DNA of 16,888 bases, from assembly GCA_946611595.1 (NCBI GenBank), contig CAMODY010000020.1, positions 1 to 16,888 of the forward strand. The letters run 5' to 3'. The notes below the pieces were generated by a model, which saw nothing but the letters and a program-made list of their open reading frames with translations, was not told the DNA's origin and searched no databases. Numbering within the stretch: position 1 is the first letter of the stretch; every line of letters starts with the position of its first letter. The position numbers and the translations under genes were made by a program. The stretch is from an uncultured Clostridia bacterium. GTDB taxonomy: Bacteria > Bacillota > Clostridia > Lachnospirales > Lachnospiraceae. Shown here piece after piece: positions 1 through 7,804 of this stretch.

Positions 1-278
1 CAGAAGTCTTCACAGGTCTGACAGAAGGTGCAGGATGTCATGTCAAAACTTCTTGTAATGTACTCCGTATTTCCATCTTCACTGATGGAAGTTTCCACTG
101 TGATCGCAGAAGGGGAGCAGACACGTACGCAGAGACCGCAGTTTGTACATTTTGCAGGATCATAGCTTAAGCGTCCGCGGTAGCCTTTCTTTGCAGGCAC
201 ATCATATTTTGGGAAGTTTTCTGTGCTCGGCTTAGAAAAGAGATTCTTTATGGCTTCTTTTGCAAACGGGAATTTCAT
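1..278 (-). CDS. mbhN: Hydrogenase ferredoxin-like subunit (MbhN/EchF/NuoI family), 3' end outside window
   Basis: Translating the reverse strand from the ATG at 278 gives about 92 residues before the window edge. The protein starts MKFPFAKEAIKNLF and continues to two [4Fe-4S] cysteine motifs: CTNCGLCVRVCSP (about residues 44-56) and CTFCQTCEDF (about residues 81-90), the second cut before its last cysteine. This is the bacterial-ferredoxin-like NuoI/EchF/MbhN fold, which carries electrons from ferredoxin to the small hydrogenase subunit on the cytoplasmic face. The start overlaps the stop of the small subunit gene as ATGA (275-278), so the two are translationally coupled. The residues between the two motifs (ITVETSISEDGNTEY) form a longer insert than in compact 2x[4Fe-4S] ferredoxins. 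The assignment to the family is secure. Whether more subunits follow cannot be seen. Confidence 0.9.
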   Translation of the reverse strand, partial: MKFPFAKEAIKNLFSKPSTENFPKYDVPAKKGYRGRLSYDPAKCTNCGLCVRVCSPSAITVETSISEDGNTEYITRSFDMTSCTFCQTCEDF

Positions 279-766
279 GCTTCAGCCACCTCCGTTTCTG
301 CGCCTTTTGCTTCCTGCTTTTTATCAGCAAGTGCCATGCGTTTTTCTTTTAAAATCTGTGCAGCCGTGTAGAGCCCTTCGATTACGGCTTCCGGCTTCGG
401 TGTGCAGCCTGCAACGGAAACGTCCACATGAACATATTTTTCCAGCGGACCTTCCACTGAGTAGCTGCCCTTAAAAACATTGCCGGAGCGAGGGCAGGAG
501 CCTAAAGAGACAACGCAGAACGGCTTTGGAACCTGTTCTAAAGTTCTGAGCAGACGTTCTTTTGACTGGCTTGTAATTGGCCCTGAGACAACAACGATAT
601 CCGCATGACGAGGCGTTCCTGCAAGTTTAAAACCGAAACGCTCGGCATCATAGCGCGGCGTAAGAACAGCTACGAGTTCGATATCACAGCCGTTACACGA
701 GCCTGTATTGATATGATAGATCCACGGTGATTTCGCCGTAGAAGATGCAATTAATTTCTTAAACAT
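275..766 (-). CDS. mbhJ: Hydrogenase small subunit, NuoB-like (MbhJ/EchC)
   Basis: This 163-residue protein matches the NuoB/EchC/MbhJ small subunit that holds the proximal [4Fe-4S] cluster next to the NiFe site. Visible cluster ligands are C24 and C27 (GSCNGCD), C91 (LGSCPRSG) and C121 (AGCTPKPE). Hydrogenase small subunits have C-x2-C at the first site, whereas true complex I NuoB has adjacent cysteines, so the spacing supports a hydrogenase. An additional cysteine (C84) is not part of the usual set. The C-terminal 25 residues are charged, rich in K, E and A, and probably disordered. An RBS (AAAGGTGA) lies 6 nt before the ATG. It sits 18 nt after the NuoH-like gene and overlaps the next gene by 4 nt. 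No twin-arginine signal is seen, as expected for a cytoplasm-facing group 4 enzyme. Confidence 0.95.
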   Translation of the reverse strand: MFKKLIASSTAKSPWIYHINTGSCNGCDIELVAVLTPRYDAERFGFKLAGTPRHADIVVVSGPITSQSKERLLRTLEQVPKPFCVVSLGSCPRSGNVFKGSYSVEGPLEKYVHVDVSVAGCTPKPEAVIEGLYTAAQILKEKRMALADKKQEAKGAETEVAEA

Positions 767-784
767 TTCTTGTCACCTTTGTTT

Positions 785-1747
785 CTATAATCCGATCCAG
801 ACTAAGATCAAACTGAGCAGTGCAAGTCCGGATACGATGGTCCAATAAAATTTGAATAAGTGCTCAATCTTAAGACGGGCTGTTACTGCATGAATAAAGG
901 TCATGCAAAGGATCGTAAGGCCTGCGTCGATCGCAAAGAGGATCAGAGCATTTAAGGCTACGATTCCAGTGTCGATTCCGCCAAGGAACAGACAGGTAAA
1001 CAGGCTTGTCATGATGAACATCTTAATTGCGGTATTGAGCTTAAATACACCGAGCGGAGCACCGCTGTATTCGATCAGCGGACCTTCGCAGATCTCGGTT
1101 TCCGCTTCCGCCGTATCAAATGGCTGGGTTCCGACTTCTGCCGGAATAACCAGGAGCATTGCAAGGGCGGCCGGGATCAGACTCCAGTGAGCGATTCCAA
1201 GGTAGGTGCTTTGCTGCCATGCCACGATACCGGAAAGGGAGAAGCAAAGTTCTGCACCACCGGCTTTCTTAGCAACCGCTAAAAGGATCAGGATCAGCGG
1301 AAGCTCGTAGCTGATCATGGTTACCATCTCACGGGAAATACCTACGCCTGCAAACGGAGAGCCTGAAGCGCTTCCGCCGACGATCAGGGCCACTGCAGGG
1401 ATCGTAAGCAGGTAGATGATCACGATGATATCCGCGCTGAAACTGAAGGATGAAAAACTGAATACCGGGATAAAGTTCATCGTTACAACTAAGGATGCAA
1501 GTCCTGCGATCGGTGCGATTCGGTAGACTGCCTTGTTTGCAGCATCCGGAATGATCGTCTCTTTGCCCATCAGCTTAAAGAAATCATAAAACGGCTGGAG
1601 CAGAGGAGGGCCGACCCTCTTTTGCATTCTTGCTAAAATCTTGCGGTCGATTCCCGCTAATAATAATCCGCAGACAAACACGAAAAGGAAGCCCGGGAAT
1701 ACTAATACGTGAAAAAGAATTAATAAAATCTGAATTAACACTGTCAT
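785..1747 (-). CDS. mbhM: Hydrogenase membrane anchor, NuoH-like (MbhM/EchB)
   Basis: A polytopic membrane protein of about 320 residues (roughly eight hydrophobic segments) of the NuoH/HycD/EchB family. It anchors the hydrogenase catalytic arm to the membrane and forms part of the ion path. Family landmarks are visible: the cytoplasmic loop ARMQKRVGPPLLQPFYDFFK near the N-terminus, and the acidic loop around PFDTAEAETEICEGPLIEYSG, a well-known conserved block of NuoH. An upstream in-frame ATG at 1789 would lie inside the preceding gene and has no RBS. The ATG at 1747 has AAAGGAGG about 8 nt upstream and yields the expected start MTVLIQILLILFHVLVFPGF, so it is preferred. The gap to the preceding gene is 16 nt. 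Confidence 0.95.
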   Translation of the reverse strand: MTVLIQILLILFHVLVFPGFLFVFVCGLLLAGIDRKILARMQKRVGPPLLQPFYDFFKLMGKETIIPDAANKAVYRIAPIAGLASLVVTMNFIPVFSFSSFSFSADIIVIIYLLTIPAVALIVGGSASGSPFAGVGISREMVTMISYELPLILILLAVAKKAGGAELCFSLSGIVAWQQSTYLGIAHWSLIPAALAMLLVIPAEVGTQPFDTAEAETEICEGPLIEYSGAPLGVFKLNTAIKMFIMTSLFTCLFLGGIDTGIVALNALILFAIDAGLTILCMTFIHAVTARLKIEHLFKFYWTIVSGLALLSLILVWIGL

Positions 1748-1763
1748 CTCGAAACCTCCTTTC

Positions 1764-3686
1764 TTAGTGTATAAAGATAAATATGACAATAATGATCACT
1801 GCGGAAGCGATCACTGTATACAGCGAGTAGTCGTTGACATCACCGGAGTGCATGCCCTGCATGAACTTAAAGTAGCCGCCCCAGTTTTTCTTAAAGCCCC
1901 AGAAAAGGTCGCTTCCGGAAACGTGGGAGTGCTCACTCTTTTCACCGCCGAAGAAGGTTGCATACTTTCCGTCAACGGCTTCTGTCTTGTTGACCAGGAC
2001 TTCACCTCTCGTTCTCTTGCCTGTCAGGATCGCGATGCAGACTGCTGCAAGGATGATCACGAAGAGGATGAGCCAGAGTATCGGATCCCAGTAACTTAAG
2101 GCTGCAGGTTCTATCGTTGTCTCGCTAACTCCGGCAGCTGCTGCATAGCCACTTCCCATCATCTTGTCGATATAATTTGTTGCGTTAAAGACTGCATTGG
2201 TTGCAGGTGTCAGCAGATTCGTATTGATAAAGTTATAGAAGATACCAACTAAGATGCAAAGTGCGCTCATGATCCACATCGGGATACGCATTGCAAGCGG
2301 TACTTCTTTTGCATTCTCGCATTTTTCGGACGGCTGGCCGAAGAAGACTGCCTGGGTCACCTTGATAAAGGATGCCAGCGTCATTACGGAAACAACAACC
2401 GCTACGATGGTTACAAAGACATAGAAGAAATTGTTTGTTTCAACGCCTTTGCTCCATGCTGCCTGATAGATCATCCATTTCGATACAAAGCCGTTAAATG
2501 GCGGAAGACCGGAGATGGAGAAGGCACCGATCAAAAAGCAGATTGCTGTCTTCGGCATTTTCTTTGAAAGGCCGCCAAGTTTATCTAAGTTTGTTGTTCC
2601 GGTTGCGTAATATACAGCACCTGCACAAAGGAAGAGCAGTCCCTTGAATAAGGTGTGGTTCATTGCGTGGAACAGACCGCCTGATACGCCAAGCGCCGTT
2701 CCAAGTCCGCAGGCTGCAAGTACATAGCCGATCTGGGAAATGCTGTGGAAGGCTAAAAGGCGTTTGAAGTCGTGCTGTGCAAGAGCCATCGTAACGCCGA
2801 CGAACATTGTGATCGTTCCAAACGCTGCAAGCAGGATCTGCATTGCTGTCTTATCCATCATCATAAAGACAACGAACATCAGGCGGATCATGCCATATAC
2901 GCCGGCTTTATTGACCATTCCGGAAAAGACCATGGAAATGGAGGACGGAGCCGTTGTGTAGGCGTCCGCTGCCGGTGTGTGGAACGGAACCATAAAGCTC
3001 TTTACGCCAAAGCCGATAAAGATCAGAGCAAGCGCTAAGATGGTCGTCGGCGTCAGGTGATTTGCAAGGATCGATGAGAGCTGTGCCATGTTCAGAGTGT
3101 GGCACTGCATATAAACCAGACAGATACCGGTAAGGGTAAAGCCTGATCCCACGGAGCCGATCACCAGGTATTTAAAGGCGGATTCAAGAGCTCCTTTTTT
3201 GTAATTGCGGAATGCGGTAAGTGCAACCGCTGCGAACGTCATGATCTCGACCATGACATACATATTAAAGATATCACCTGTAAGGACAAGACCTAAGACG
3301 CCGCCTGAAAGCATCAGGAAGAGTGTGTAGTAATGTCCTAAATGGTCATCTTTTTCCATGTAGCGAAGAGAGTAGATGGCGGAAAGGGTAAATGTTAAAA
3401 CGACTAAGATCGCAAAGAAGAGGTTCAGTGCGTCCACTTCATAGCCGATACCGATCGCATAGCCGTTTACAGGCTCCCAGTTTCCGAGCCAGTAAGAGAT
3501 CACTTCGCCGTCAAGGATGACTGGTTTGATCAGGGCGATAATGCAAAGGAAAGAAATCGCCACAAAGATCATTGTGATAATGTTACGTACAATTTTGTTT
3601 TTCCGTCCGAAGATCTCAACCAGGAAAGCTCCGAGGAAGAGACTCATTACGGCGATAACCGGAAAATGCTGCATTATATTCATCAT
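1764..3686 (-). CDS. mbhH: Mrp/NuoN-like antiporter subunit MbhH with C-terminal MbhI-like extension
   Basis: A 640-residue proton-conducting membrane protein of the MrpD/NuoN/NuoM family. Key charged residues are visible: the transmembrane glutamate E147 (MYVMVEIMTF), K229 (GVKSFMVPFHTPAADAY) and K260 (MVNKAGVYG). The block HDFKRLLAFHSISQIGYV is also characteristic. MbhH/MrpD proteins are usually about 500 residues. Here roughly 108 further residues (about 533-640) form a hydrophobic segment beginning WDPILWLILF, a polar stretch, an aromatic/basic segment (LFWGFKKNWGGYFKFMQ) and a final hydrophobic helix. That layout resembles the separate small subunit MbhI of archaeal Mbh, which is otherwise missing from the operon, so a fusion is inferred. 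The start overlaps the previous gene by ATGA, with AAGGAGG upstream. Confidence 0.92.
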   Translation of the reverse strand: MMNIMQHFPVIAVMSLFLGAFLVEIFGRKNKIVRNIITMIFVAISFLCIIALIKPVILDGEVISYWLGNWEPVNGYAIGIGYEVDALNLFFAILVVLTFTLSAIYSLRYMEKDDHLGHYYTLFLMLSGGVLGLVLTGDIFNMYVMVEIMTFAAVALTAFRNYKKGALESAFKYLVIGSVGSGFTLTGICLVYMQCHTLNMAQLSSILANHLTPTTILALALIFIGFGVKSFMVPFHTPAADAYTTAPSSISMVFSGMVNKAGVYGMIRLMFVVFMMMDKTAMQILLAAFGTITMFVGVTMALAQHDFKRLLAFHSISQIGYVLAACGLGTALGVSGGLFHAMNHTLFKGLLFLCAGAVYYATGTTNLDKLGGLSKKMPKTAICFLIGAFSISGLPPFNGFVSKWMIYQAAWSKGVETNNFFYVFVTIVAVVVSVMTLASFIKVTQAVFFGQPSEKCENAKEVPLAMRIPMWIMSALCILVGIFYNFINTNLLTPATNAVFNATNYIDKMMGSGYAAAAGVSETTIEPAALSYWDPILWLILFVIILAAVCIAILTGKRTRGEVLVNKTEAVDGKYATFFGGEKSEHSHVSGSDLFWGFKKNWGGYFKFMQGMHSGDVNDYSLYTVIASAVIIIVIFIFIH

Positions 3687-4042
3687 CCGCGCATCCTCCT
3701 TATATCACCTGCATCTAATGATCCGTATTTCTGGAACAGCTTGATCACAAGTACCAAAGCCATTGCATCCACACAGGCACCGATAACGATGGATGTCAGA
3801 GTAAGAGCCTGCGGAACCGGATCTACAAAATAGTTACCTGCGACACCGTTGATCAGATCAGAGATCGTAAAGATCGGTGCGGTGCCTCCGTCATTGAATC
3901 CGGCAGATACGATGAGCAGATTGATGCCATAGTCGATAACGCCGAGTCCGATGACGATCTTGATCAAATTCTTTTTCGTGCAGACCGCATACAGTCCTAA
4001 AGCAATGAGCAGGGCAGACGCGATATAGTTAATAATGATCAT
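3683..4042 (-). CDS. mbhG: MrpC/MnhC-like subunit (NuoK family; MbhG)
   Basis: A 119-residue protein with three hydrophobic segments and the family block VDPVPQALTLTSIVIGACVD, which is typical of MnhC/MrpC and related to NuoK. In Mrp antiporters and Mbh hydrogenases this subunit packs between the MrpD-like and MrpA-like parts and helps form the ion pathway. The C-terminus (DAGDIRRMRG) is short and charged. It overlaps both neighbours by ATGA (stop of MrpB-like gene at 4039-4042, start of the MbhH gene at 3683-3686), with GAGGAGG before the ATG. Confidence 0.94.
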   Translation of the reverse strand: MIIINYIASALLIALGLYAVCTKKNLIKIVIGLGVIDYGINLLIVSAGFNDGGTAPIFTISDLINGVAGNYFVDPVPQALTLTSIVIGACVDAMALVLVIKLFQKYGSLDAGDIRRMRG

Positions 4043-4557
4043 TCGTCCACCTCCTCATCATCATCTTCATCCACCATTAGTTCTACGCCGTCAGCTCCGG
4101 ACTTTTTAAATTCCGGAGCTAAAAGACTCAGCATAAGAAGGATCAGGAATCCGATACCTGTTAATACTTTAAAACCAACGGTCCATCCCATAAAGGTGAT
4201 GTTTCCGGCACTGATCAGATCACCGATCTTGCCATCTGCAAAGAATACGTTTCTGCAGAACACAGAGCCTAAGATAATGCCGCAAAGACCTAAGATTACA
4301 TATAAAGTTGCGCCGATCGGCTCGCAGACTCTGAGGACTTCCTGCTTAACAGCATCAGAAGCAGTAGAGTAGCCGTAGCCGATATAAAGCAGCAGGACAG
4401 CAGAGGCTGTGATAACACCGCCCTGGAATCCGCCGCCCGGGCTGATCGTTCCGAAGAGGATAATGTAAATGCCAAAGACAAGAGCAAAAGGAAGGATCTT
4501 ATCAGCAGCGCATTTTACAATGATATTCTTTTCGGTAATTCCGTTTTTGAATTTCAT
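4039..4557 (-). CDS. mbhF: MrpB/MnhB-like subunit (MbhF)
   Basis: A 172-residue protein with four hydrophobic segments and the MnhB signature GTISPGGGFQGGVI at about residues 40-53. In many MrpB proteins the residue before the SPGGGF-type motif is a histidine-containing GHN/GHx; here it reads G-T-I, a possible family variation. The C-terminus is a strongly acidic tail (VDEDDDEEVDE), probably exposed to the cytoplasm. In Mbh this subunit belongs to the Mrp-derived ion-translocation module. The gene starts 4 nt inside the MbhE gene (ATGA) with AAAGGAGG upstream. Confidence 0.93.
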   Translation of the reverse strand: MKFKNGITEKNIIVKCAADKILPFALVFGIYIILFGTISPGGGFQGGVITASAVLLLYIGYGYSTASDAVKQEVLRVCEPIGATLYVILGLCGIILGSVFCRNVFFADGKIGDLISAGNITFMGWTVGFKVLTGIGFLILLMLSLLAPEFKKSGADGVELMVDEDDDEEVDE

Positions 4558-4922
4558 TCCTTATCCTCCTTTCCGCTTGTTTTCTTTTTATGGACCCCGA
4601 GGATCACGAAAGATCCCGCAATCGCTGTGAGCAGGATAAAGGACTCGCCCAGGGTATCAAAACCTCTCCAGTCAAAGACGACAGCAGAAACGTTGTTGAC
4701 TGCCATGGTCTTATCCAGGTTTTCTTTCACGATAATATCTGCAACGCCGTCCGGATCGCTTGTGTCATAGTCCTGCGGATTGTTATAGAGTTCTACGACA
4801 TTCGTGTCGGAACCGTCATAAGTCACAGGGATAAAAACATAGGCATAAACGACCGCATAGACTGCAGCTAAAAGGACGACGCAGACAGAAACGATCGCTG
4901 CGATTTTTTTCGCTTTACTCAT
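4554..4922 (-). CDS. mbhE: MbhE subunit (MrpA C-terminal domain-like)
   Basis: A 122-residue protein with an N-terminal membrane helix (about residues 8-31), a polar outside loop (about 32-75) and a C-terminal conserved segment VVFDWRGFDTLGESFILLTA leading into a second helix. The 'DxRGFDTLGE' block is the hallmark of the MbhE domain, which in Mrp antiporters is the extreme C-terminal part of MrpA. In Mbh hydrogenases it is encoded separately, as here. The start overlaps the preceding gene by 8 nt, and AAGGAGGA is placed before the ATG. It is followed directly by the MrpB-like gene (ATGA). The cytoplasmic tail is lysine-rich. Confidence 0.92.
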   Translation of the reverse strand: MSKAKKIAAIVSVCVVLLAAVYAVVYAYVFIPVTYDGSDTNVVELYNNPQDYDTSDPDGVADIIVKENLDKTMAVNNVSAVVFDWRGFDTLGESFILLTAIAGSFVILGVHKKKTSGKEDKE

Positions 4923-5178
4923 TCTTCTCGTCCTCCTTCTTTGTCGTTTTCTTAAGAGCGATGATAAAGATCGCCGTTGTTAAGACAGCGCCGACAGCAG
5001 CTTCAGCGATAGCAACGTCCGGAGCCTGCAGAACTAAAAACTCAAGCGCTACAAAACCACCGGTCACGCCAAGCGCGATGATCGCTGTTAAAAGCTTCTT
5101 GGAGAAGATCGCGATGCACGCGGTCACCAAGATGCCGACGATGATAATTGTATTAAATGAAAAAACAGCACTATTCAT
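4915..5178 (-). CDS. mbhD: MbhD subunit (MrpA C-terminal DUF4040-like piece)
   Basis: An 87-residue, three-helix protein with the block LQAPDVAIAEAAVGAVL (D54, E59), the conserved core of the MbhD/DUF4040 domain found near the C-terminus of MrpA. These acidic membrane residues are thought to take part in ion transfer. The C-terminus is a short KKTTKKEDEKNE tail. Together MbhD and MbhE replace the last part of MrpA; the large MrpA N-terminal antiporter domain itself is absent from the operon, as in archaeal Mbh. GGGGAGGA lies 8 nt before the ATG and the gene overlaps the MrpG-like gene by 8 nt. Confidence 0.92.
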   Translation of the reverse strand: MNSAVFSFNTIIIVGILVTACIAIFSKKLLTAIIALGVTGGFVALEFLVLQAPDVAIAEAAVGAVLTTAIFIIALKKTTKKEDEKNE

Positions 5179-5512
5179 CTTCTAAATCCTCCCCATACTT
5201 GTCTACAATGGTTTGCGGAGTTTTAGGAGTCTTGCTGCGGTAAGCCGCGCGTGCAATTGCATGGCCTGCGATCGGGCTTGTGATCAGATAGAACACGATC
5301 AAAACCGCCAGCTTGATCGCCATGCTGACATCTCCTAAGTAGATGATGCTGTAAAGGATTCCTGCGATCAGGACTCCCAGAACACCAAAGGTTGAAACAT
5401 TGGTGGATGACTGCATCCTCGTATATGCATCCGGCATGCGGATGATACCTACGACACCTGCTAAGGCAAAGAGGATGCTAAGTACGATTAAAATATCGAT
5501 CACGATTCTCAT
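5171..5512 (-). CDS. mbhC: MrpG/MnhG-like subunit (MbhC)
   Basis: A 113-residue protein with three hydrophobic helices and the MnhG/PhaG block GIIRMPDAYTRMQSSTNVST (about residues 22-41), followed by a second conserved stretch TSPIAGHAIARAAYRS. In Mrp and Mbh complexes this small subunit sits with MrpE and MrpF at one end of the antiporter module. It overlaps the MrpF-like gene by ATGA (5509-5512) and the next gene by 8 nt, so translation is coupled throughout the Mrp cluster. Confidence 0.95.
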   Translation of the reverse strand: MRIVIDILIVLSILFALAGVVGIIRMPDAYTRMQSSTNVSTFGVLGVLIAGILYSIIYLGDVSMAIKLAVLIVFYLITSPIAGHAIARAAYRSKTPKTPQTIVDKYGEDLEDE

Positions 5513-5763
5513 AGCTTGCCCTCCAGATATCTCGAAATTAAAACGGAGCCGATGAATCCTAAGATTGCGGTAACCAGGGCAATATCTAAAAAGATGCTGC
5601 GGCCGGTATAGAGCGCAAAGAGGATCAGCGCCATATCAACTAATGTGTCCATTGCATCGGCAGAGACAACTCTGTCTGCACCGCTTGGCCCTTTGATCAG
5701 ACGATAGATCAGGCAGAGCGCAAGGGCTGCGAAGCATATGGCAAAATAAATAAATTCACTCAT
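5509..5763 (-). CDS. mbhB: MrpF/MnhF-like subunit (MbhB)
   Basis: A protein of about 84 residues with three hydrophobic helices and the MnhF motif KGPSGADRVVSADAMDTLVD. An in-frame ATG lies 21 nt further upstream (5784), but the AAGGAGG site lies between it and the downstream starts. The ATG at 5763 has this RBS at good spacing and makes an ATGA overlap with the MrpE-like gene stop, matching the pattern of the other genes. The start at 5763 (MSEFIYFAICF) is therefore chosen. It forms the E-F-G trio of the Mrp module with its neighbours. Confidence 0.93.
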   Translation of the reverse strand: MSEFIYFAICFAALALCLIYRLIKGPSGADRVVSADAMDTLVDMALILFALYTGRSIFLDIALVTAILGFIGSVLISRYLEGKL

Positions 5764-6305
5764 TCCCATATCCTCCTTATCCAAGGCTCCATTGCGCCTT
5801 TAATATCCTTGCCGGCTTTTTCCATATCTTCTTTCTCTGCGTCAATGCAGTGAACATACAGATAATTTTCTCCATCCTGCTCCACAACATCCATGGTGAT
5901 CGTACCAGGAGTTAAGGTGATGGAGTTTGAAAGCATGGCAAGTGCATAGTCTGATTTCAGTTTTGTAGGAATCTTTACGAATCCCGGCTTCAGATTTTTG
6001 GTGGAACCAAATGCCCGGATCGCCATAGAAACATTCGCCTTAATAAGTTCCCATCCGAAAATTATGATGCAGTAAAAGAGCAGCAAAAAGAATCGGATCG
6101 GGTTATAAAGGTGGAATGCTTTCTTATGGATGAAGAATCTTGCAGCGAAGAGGCTGACAATGATGCTTACGATTCCGCCGGCCACTAAGATCTGCCAGGA
6201 TGCATCGCCTGTAAAGATCGATACGATCTGACCTGTGATCAAAAGCCAGAAGATGTAGCACACGATCAGCGTCCCGAAGAATGCTGCCGCTGTTGTTTTC
6301 TTCAA
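5760..6305 (-). CDS. mbhA: MrpE/MnhE-like subunit (MbhA), TTG start
   Basis: A 181-residue MnhE/MrpE family protein with three to four hydrophobic segments in the first half and a cytoplasmic C-terminal domain. The conserved middle part reads SNSITLTPGTITMDV (about residues 126-140), followed by YLYVHCIDAE, both standard for MrpE. The start codon is TTG (6303-6305), chosen because AGGGAGGG lies 7 nt upstream and no ATG fits. A gap of about 50 nt separates it from hypA, the largest gap inside the hydrogenase operon, and no clear promoter is seen in it. It opens the Mrp block. Confidence 0.92.
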   Translation of the reverse strand: MKKTTAAAFFGTLIVCYIFWLLITGQIVSIFTGDASWQILVAGGIVSIIVSLFAARFFIHKKAFHLYNPIRFFLLLFYCIIIFGWELIKANVSMAIRAFGSTKNLKPGFVKIPTKLKSDYALAMLSNSITLTPGTITMDVVEQDGENYLYVHCIDAEKEDMEKAGKDIKGAMEPWIRRIWE

Positions 6306-6355
6306 TGTTTAACCCTCCCTTTAATATTTGACGAAAAATATCGACAATGTGTCAT

Positions 6356-6697
6356 CTATTCTGCGATAAGATGATCAATAAAATATTCTCTGCCGCTCGT
6401 TAATTTAAAGTCAAAACTCTTGCAGTTTGGGCAGCAGTAGTTTTCTTTATCCGGCACGCCCTGATATCCGCAGGCATTGCAGTGGATTTCAGCGGGTACT
6501 GTTTTCAATTTAATTTTTGCACCCTCGGCAATCGTTCCTTTACTCGCAATTGCAAAGTATTCATGAATACAGGAAGGTACGATCCCACTCATTTCCCCTA
6601 TGTGGAAATTGACTTCGAGTATTTTCTTTGCGCCGCTTTCCTTTGCTTTCGGGACAATGGTCTCAAGCAGTGCTTCCACAATCGCCAGTTCGTGCAT
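6356..6697 (-). CDS. hypA: HypA nickel-insertion chaperone for [NiFe] hydrogenase
   Basis: A 113-residue protein with the canonical HypA N-terminus MHELAIV, where His2 and the N-terminal amine bind nickel. It has a zinc domain with C73-x2-C76 (CNACG) and C89-x2-C92 (CPNC); an additional cysteine, C88, precedes the second pair. HypA delivers Ni(II), usually with HypB, to the large subunit after Fe(CN)2CO insertion. It is placed between the large subunit gene and the Mrp genes, inside the structural operon, 24 nt after mbhL with GAGGAAA before the ATG. Together with HypC this supports a real NiFe active site. HypB, D, E and F are not in this window. Confidence 0.96.
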   Translation of the reverse strand: MHELAIVEALLETIVPKAKESGAKKILEVNFHIGEMSGIVPSCIHEYFAIASKGTIAEGAKIKLKTVPAEIHCNACGYQGVPDKENYCCPNCKSFDFKLTSGREYFIDHLIAE

Positions 6698-6721
6698 GTT
6701 TGTTTCCTCGGTGTTTATCTC

Positions 6722-7804
6722 TTATCGATCCATGCAGGAGAAGCACGGGTCAATACTTGCAATGATCAGTCCGGCATCGGCAATGGAGTTGCCTTTCAGC
6801 ATAGTCGGAACTGTCGGTGCATTTTTAAATGTCGGAACGTGAATGCTGACACGTTTATTGGTCTCACCGCCATCGGTTACGACTTTATAGCAGAGCTGTC
6901 CACGCGGCGCTTCATGACGTACCATGGTCTCGCCGGCAGGAATGCGGAAGATCTTATTTCCAAGATTGATCTTTCCGTTCGGCAGCATATCGAGTGCCTG
7001 GCGGATGATCTTAATGCTTTCAATGTTTTCTAAGATACGGATCACGACTCTTGAGAAGACATCGCAGGTGTTAAAGACTGCTTTTTCAAAATCAAAATCA
7101 TCGTAACTGCTGTACGGTGCATCTTTGCGGACATCGATCGCAACGGCTGATGCTCTTGCATGAGGGCCGACAGCACCGATGCGAATAGAATCTTCTGTTG
7201 TTAAAACGCCAACACCCTGCGTACGCAGAGCAACGGTCTTATCACTTAACAGAATGTCTTTGAGACGTGCATTTGATTTTTCGATTTTATCGAGCATCTC
7301 AAGTACATTCTTTCTTTGCTCATCTGAAATATCTCTGCGGGAGCCACCGATGCAGACCATGCCGTAGTTGACACGGTTTCCGGTCAGCTCCTCTAAAATG
7401 TCCATGATCGCTTCACGGTCATCCCAGGAATGCATGAAGAGAGAATCGTGACCGATCAGGTGGAGTGCGATTCCCAGCCAGAGGTAGTGGGAGTGGAGTC
7501 TTTCCAGTTCTGCGATAATAACGCGGATATACTGTCCGCGCTTAGGAACTTCCATCTCGGCGATCTTTTCTAAAGCCATAGCATAGGAAAATGCATGGGA
7601 ATGGGAGCAGATGCCGCAGACGCGCTCAACCATGACCAGGGTCTGGATAAAATTCTTCTGTGTTGCAAGCTTTTCAATTCCGCGGTGGTTATATCCGATA
7701 AAGACTTCTGCGTCTTTGATCTCTTCCCCTTCGGTATAAAGCTTTGCGTGTACCGGCTCTTCAAGCGCCGGGTGGTATGGTCCGATAGGAATTACATAAC
7801 TCAT
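6722..7804 (-). CDS. mbhL: [NiFe] hydrogenase catalytic large subunit (group 4, MbhL/EchE)
   Basis: This 360-residue protein is the NuoD-related catalytic subunit, where protons are reduced to H2. All four NiFe cysteine ligands are visible: C63 and C66 in ERVCGICSHSH, and C354 and C357 in DPCFSCMDR. Conserved family stretches include GPYHPALEEP near the N-terminus, ELERLHSHYLWLG and RHEAPRGQLCYKV. The protein ends at the arginine after the last motif, so there is no C-terminal extension to be cut by an endopeptidase; CooH and EchE are described as similar. Keeping both cysteine pairs argues against the related Mbs sulfur reductase and complex I. The gene overlaps the NuoC-like gene by ATGA (7801-7804). 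Confidence 0.97.
   Translation of the reverse strand: MSYVIPIGPYHPALEEPVHAKLYTEGEEIKDAEVFIGYNHRGIEKLATQKNFIQTLVMVERVCGICSHSHAFSYAMALEKIAEMEVPKRGQYIRVIIAELERLHSHYLWLGIALHLIGHDSLFMHSWDDREAIMDILEELTGNRVNYGMVCIGGSRRDISDEQRKNVLEMLDKIEKSNARLKDILLSDKTVALRTQGVGVLTTEDSIRIGAVGPHARASAVAIDVRKDAPYSSYDDFDFEKAVFNTCDVFSRVVIRILENIESIKIIRQALDMLPNGKINLGNKIFRIPAGETMVRHEAPRGQLCYKVVTDGGETNKRVSIHVPTFKNAPTVPTMLKGNSIADAGLIIASIDPCFSCMDR

Noticed and set aside
6482..7033. A 183-residue open frame on the plus strand opposite hypA and the large subunit gene
   Set aside because: It runs antisense to two clearly conserved genes, has no RBS and reads like no protein family; it is a reading-frame shadow.
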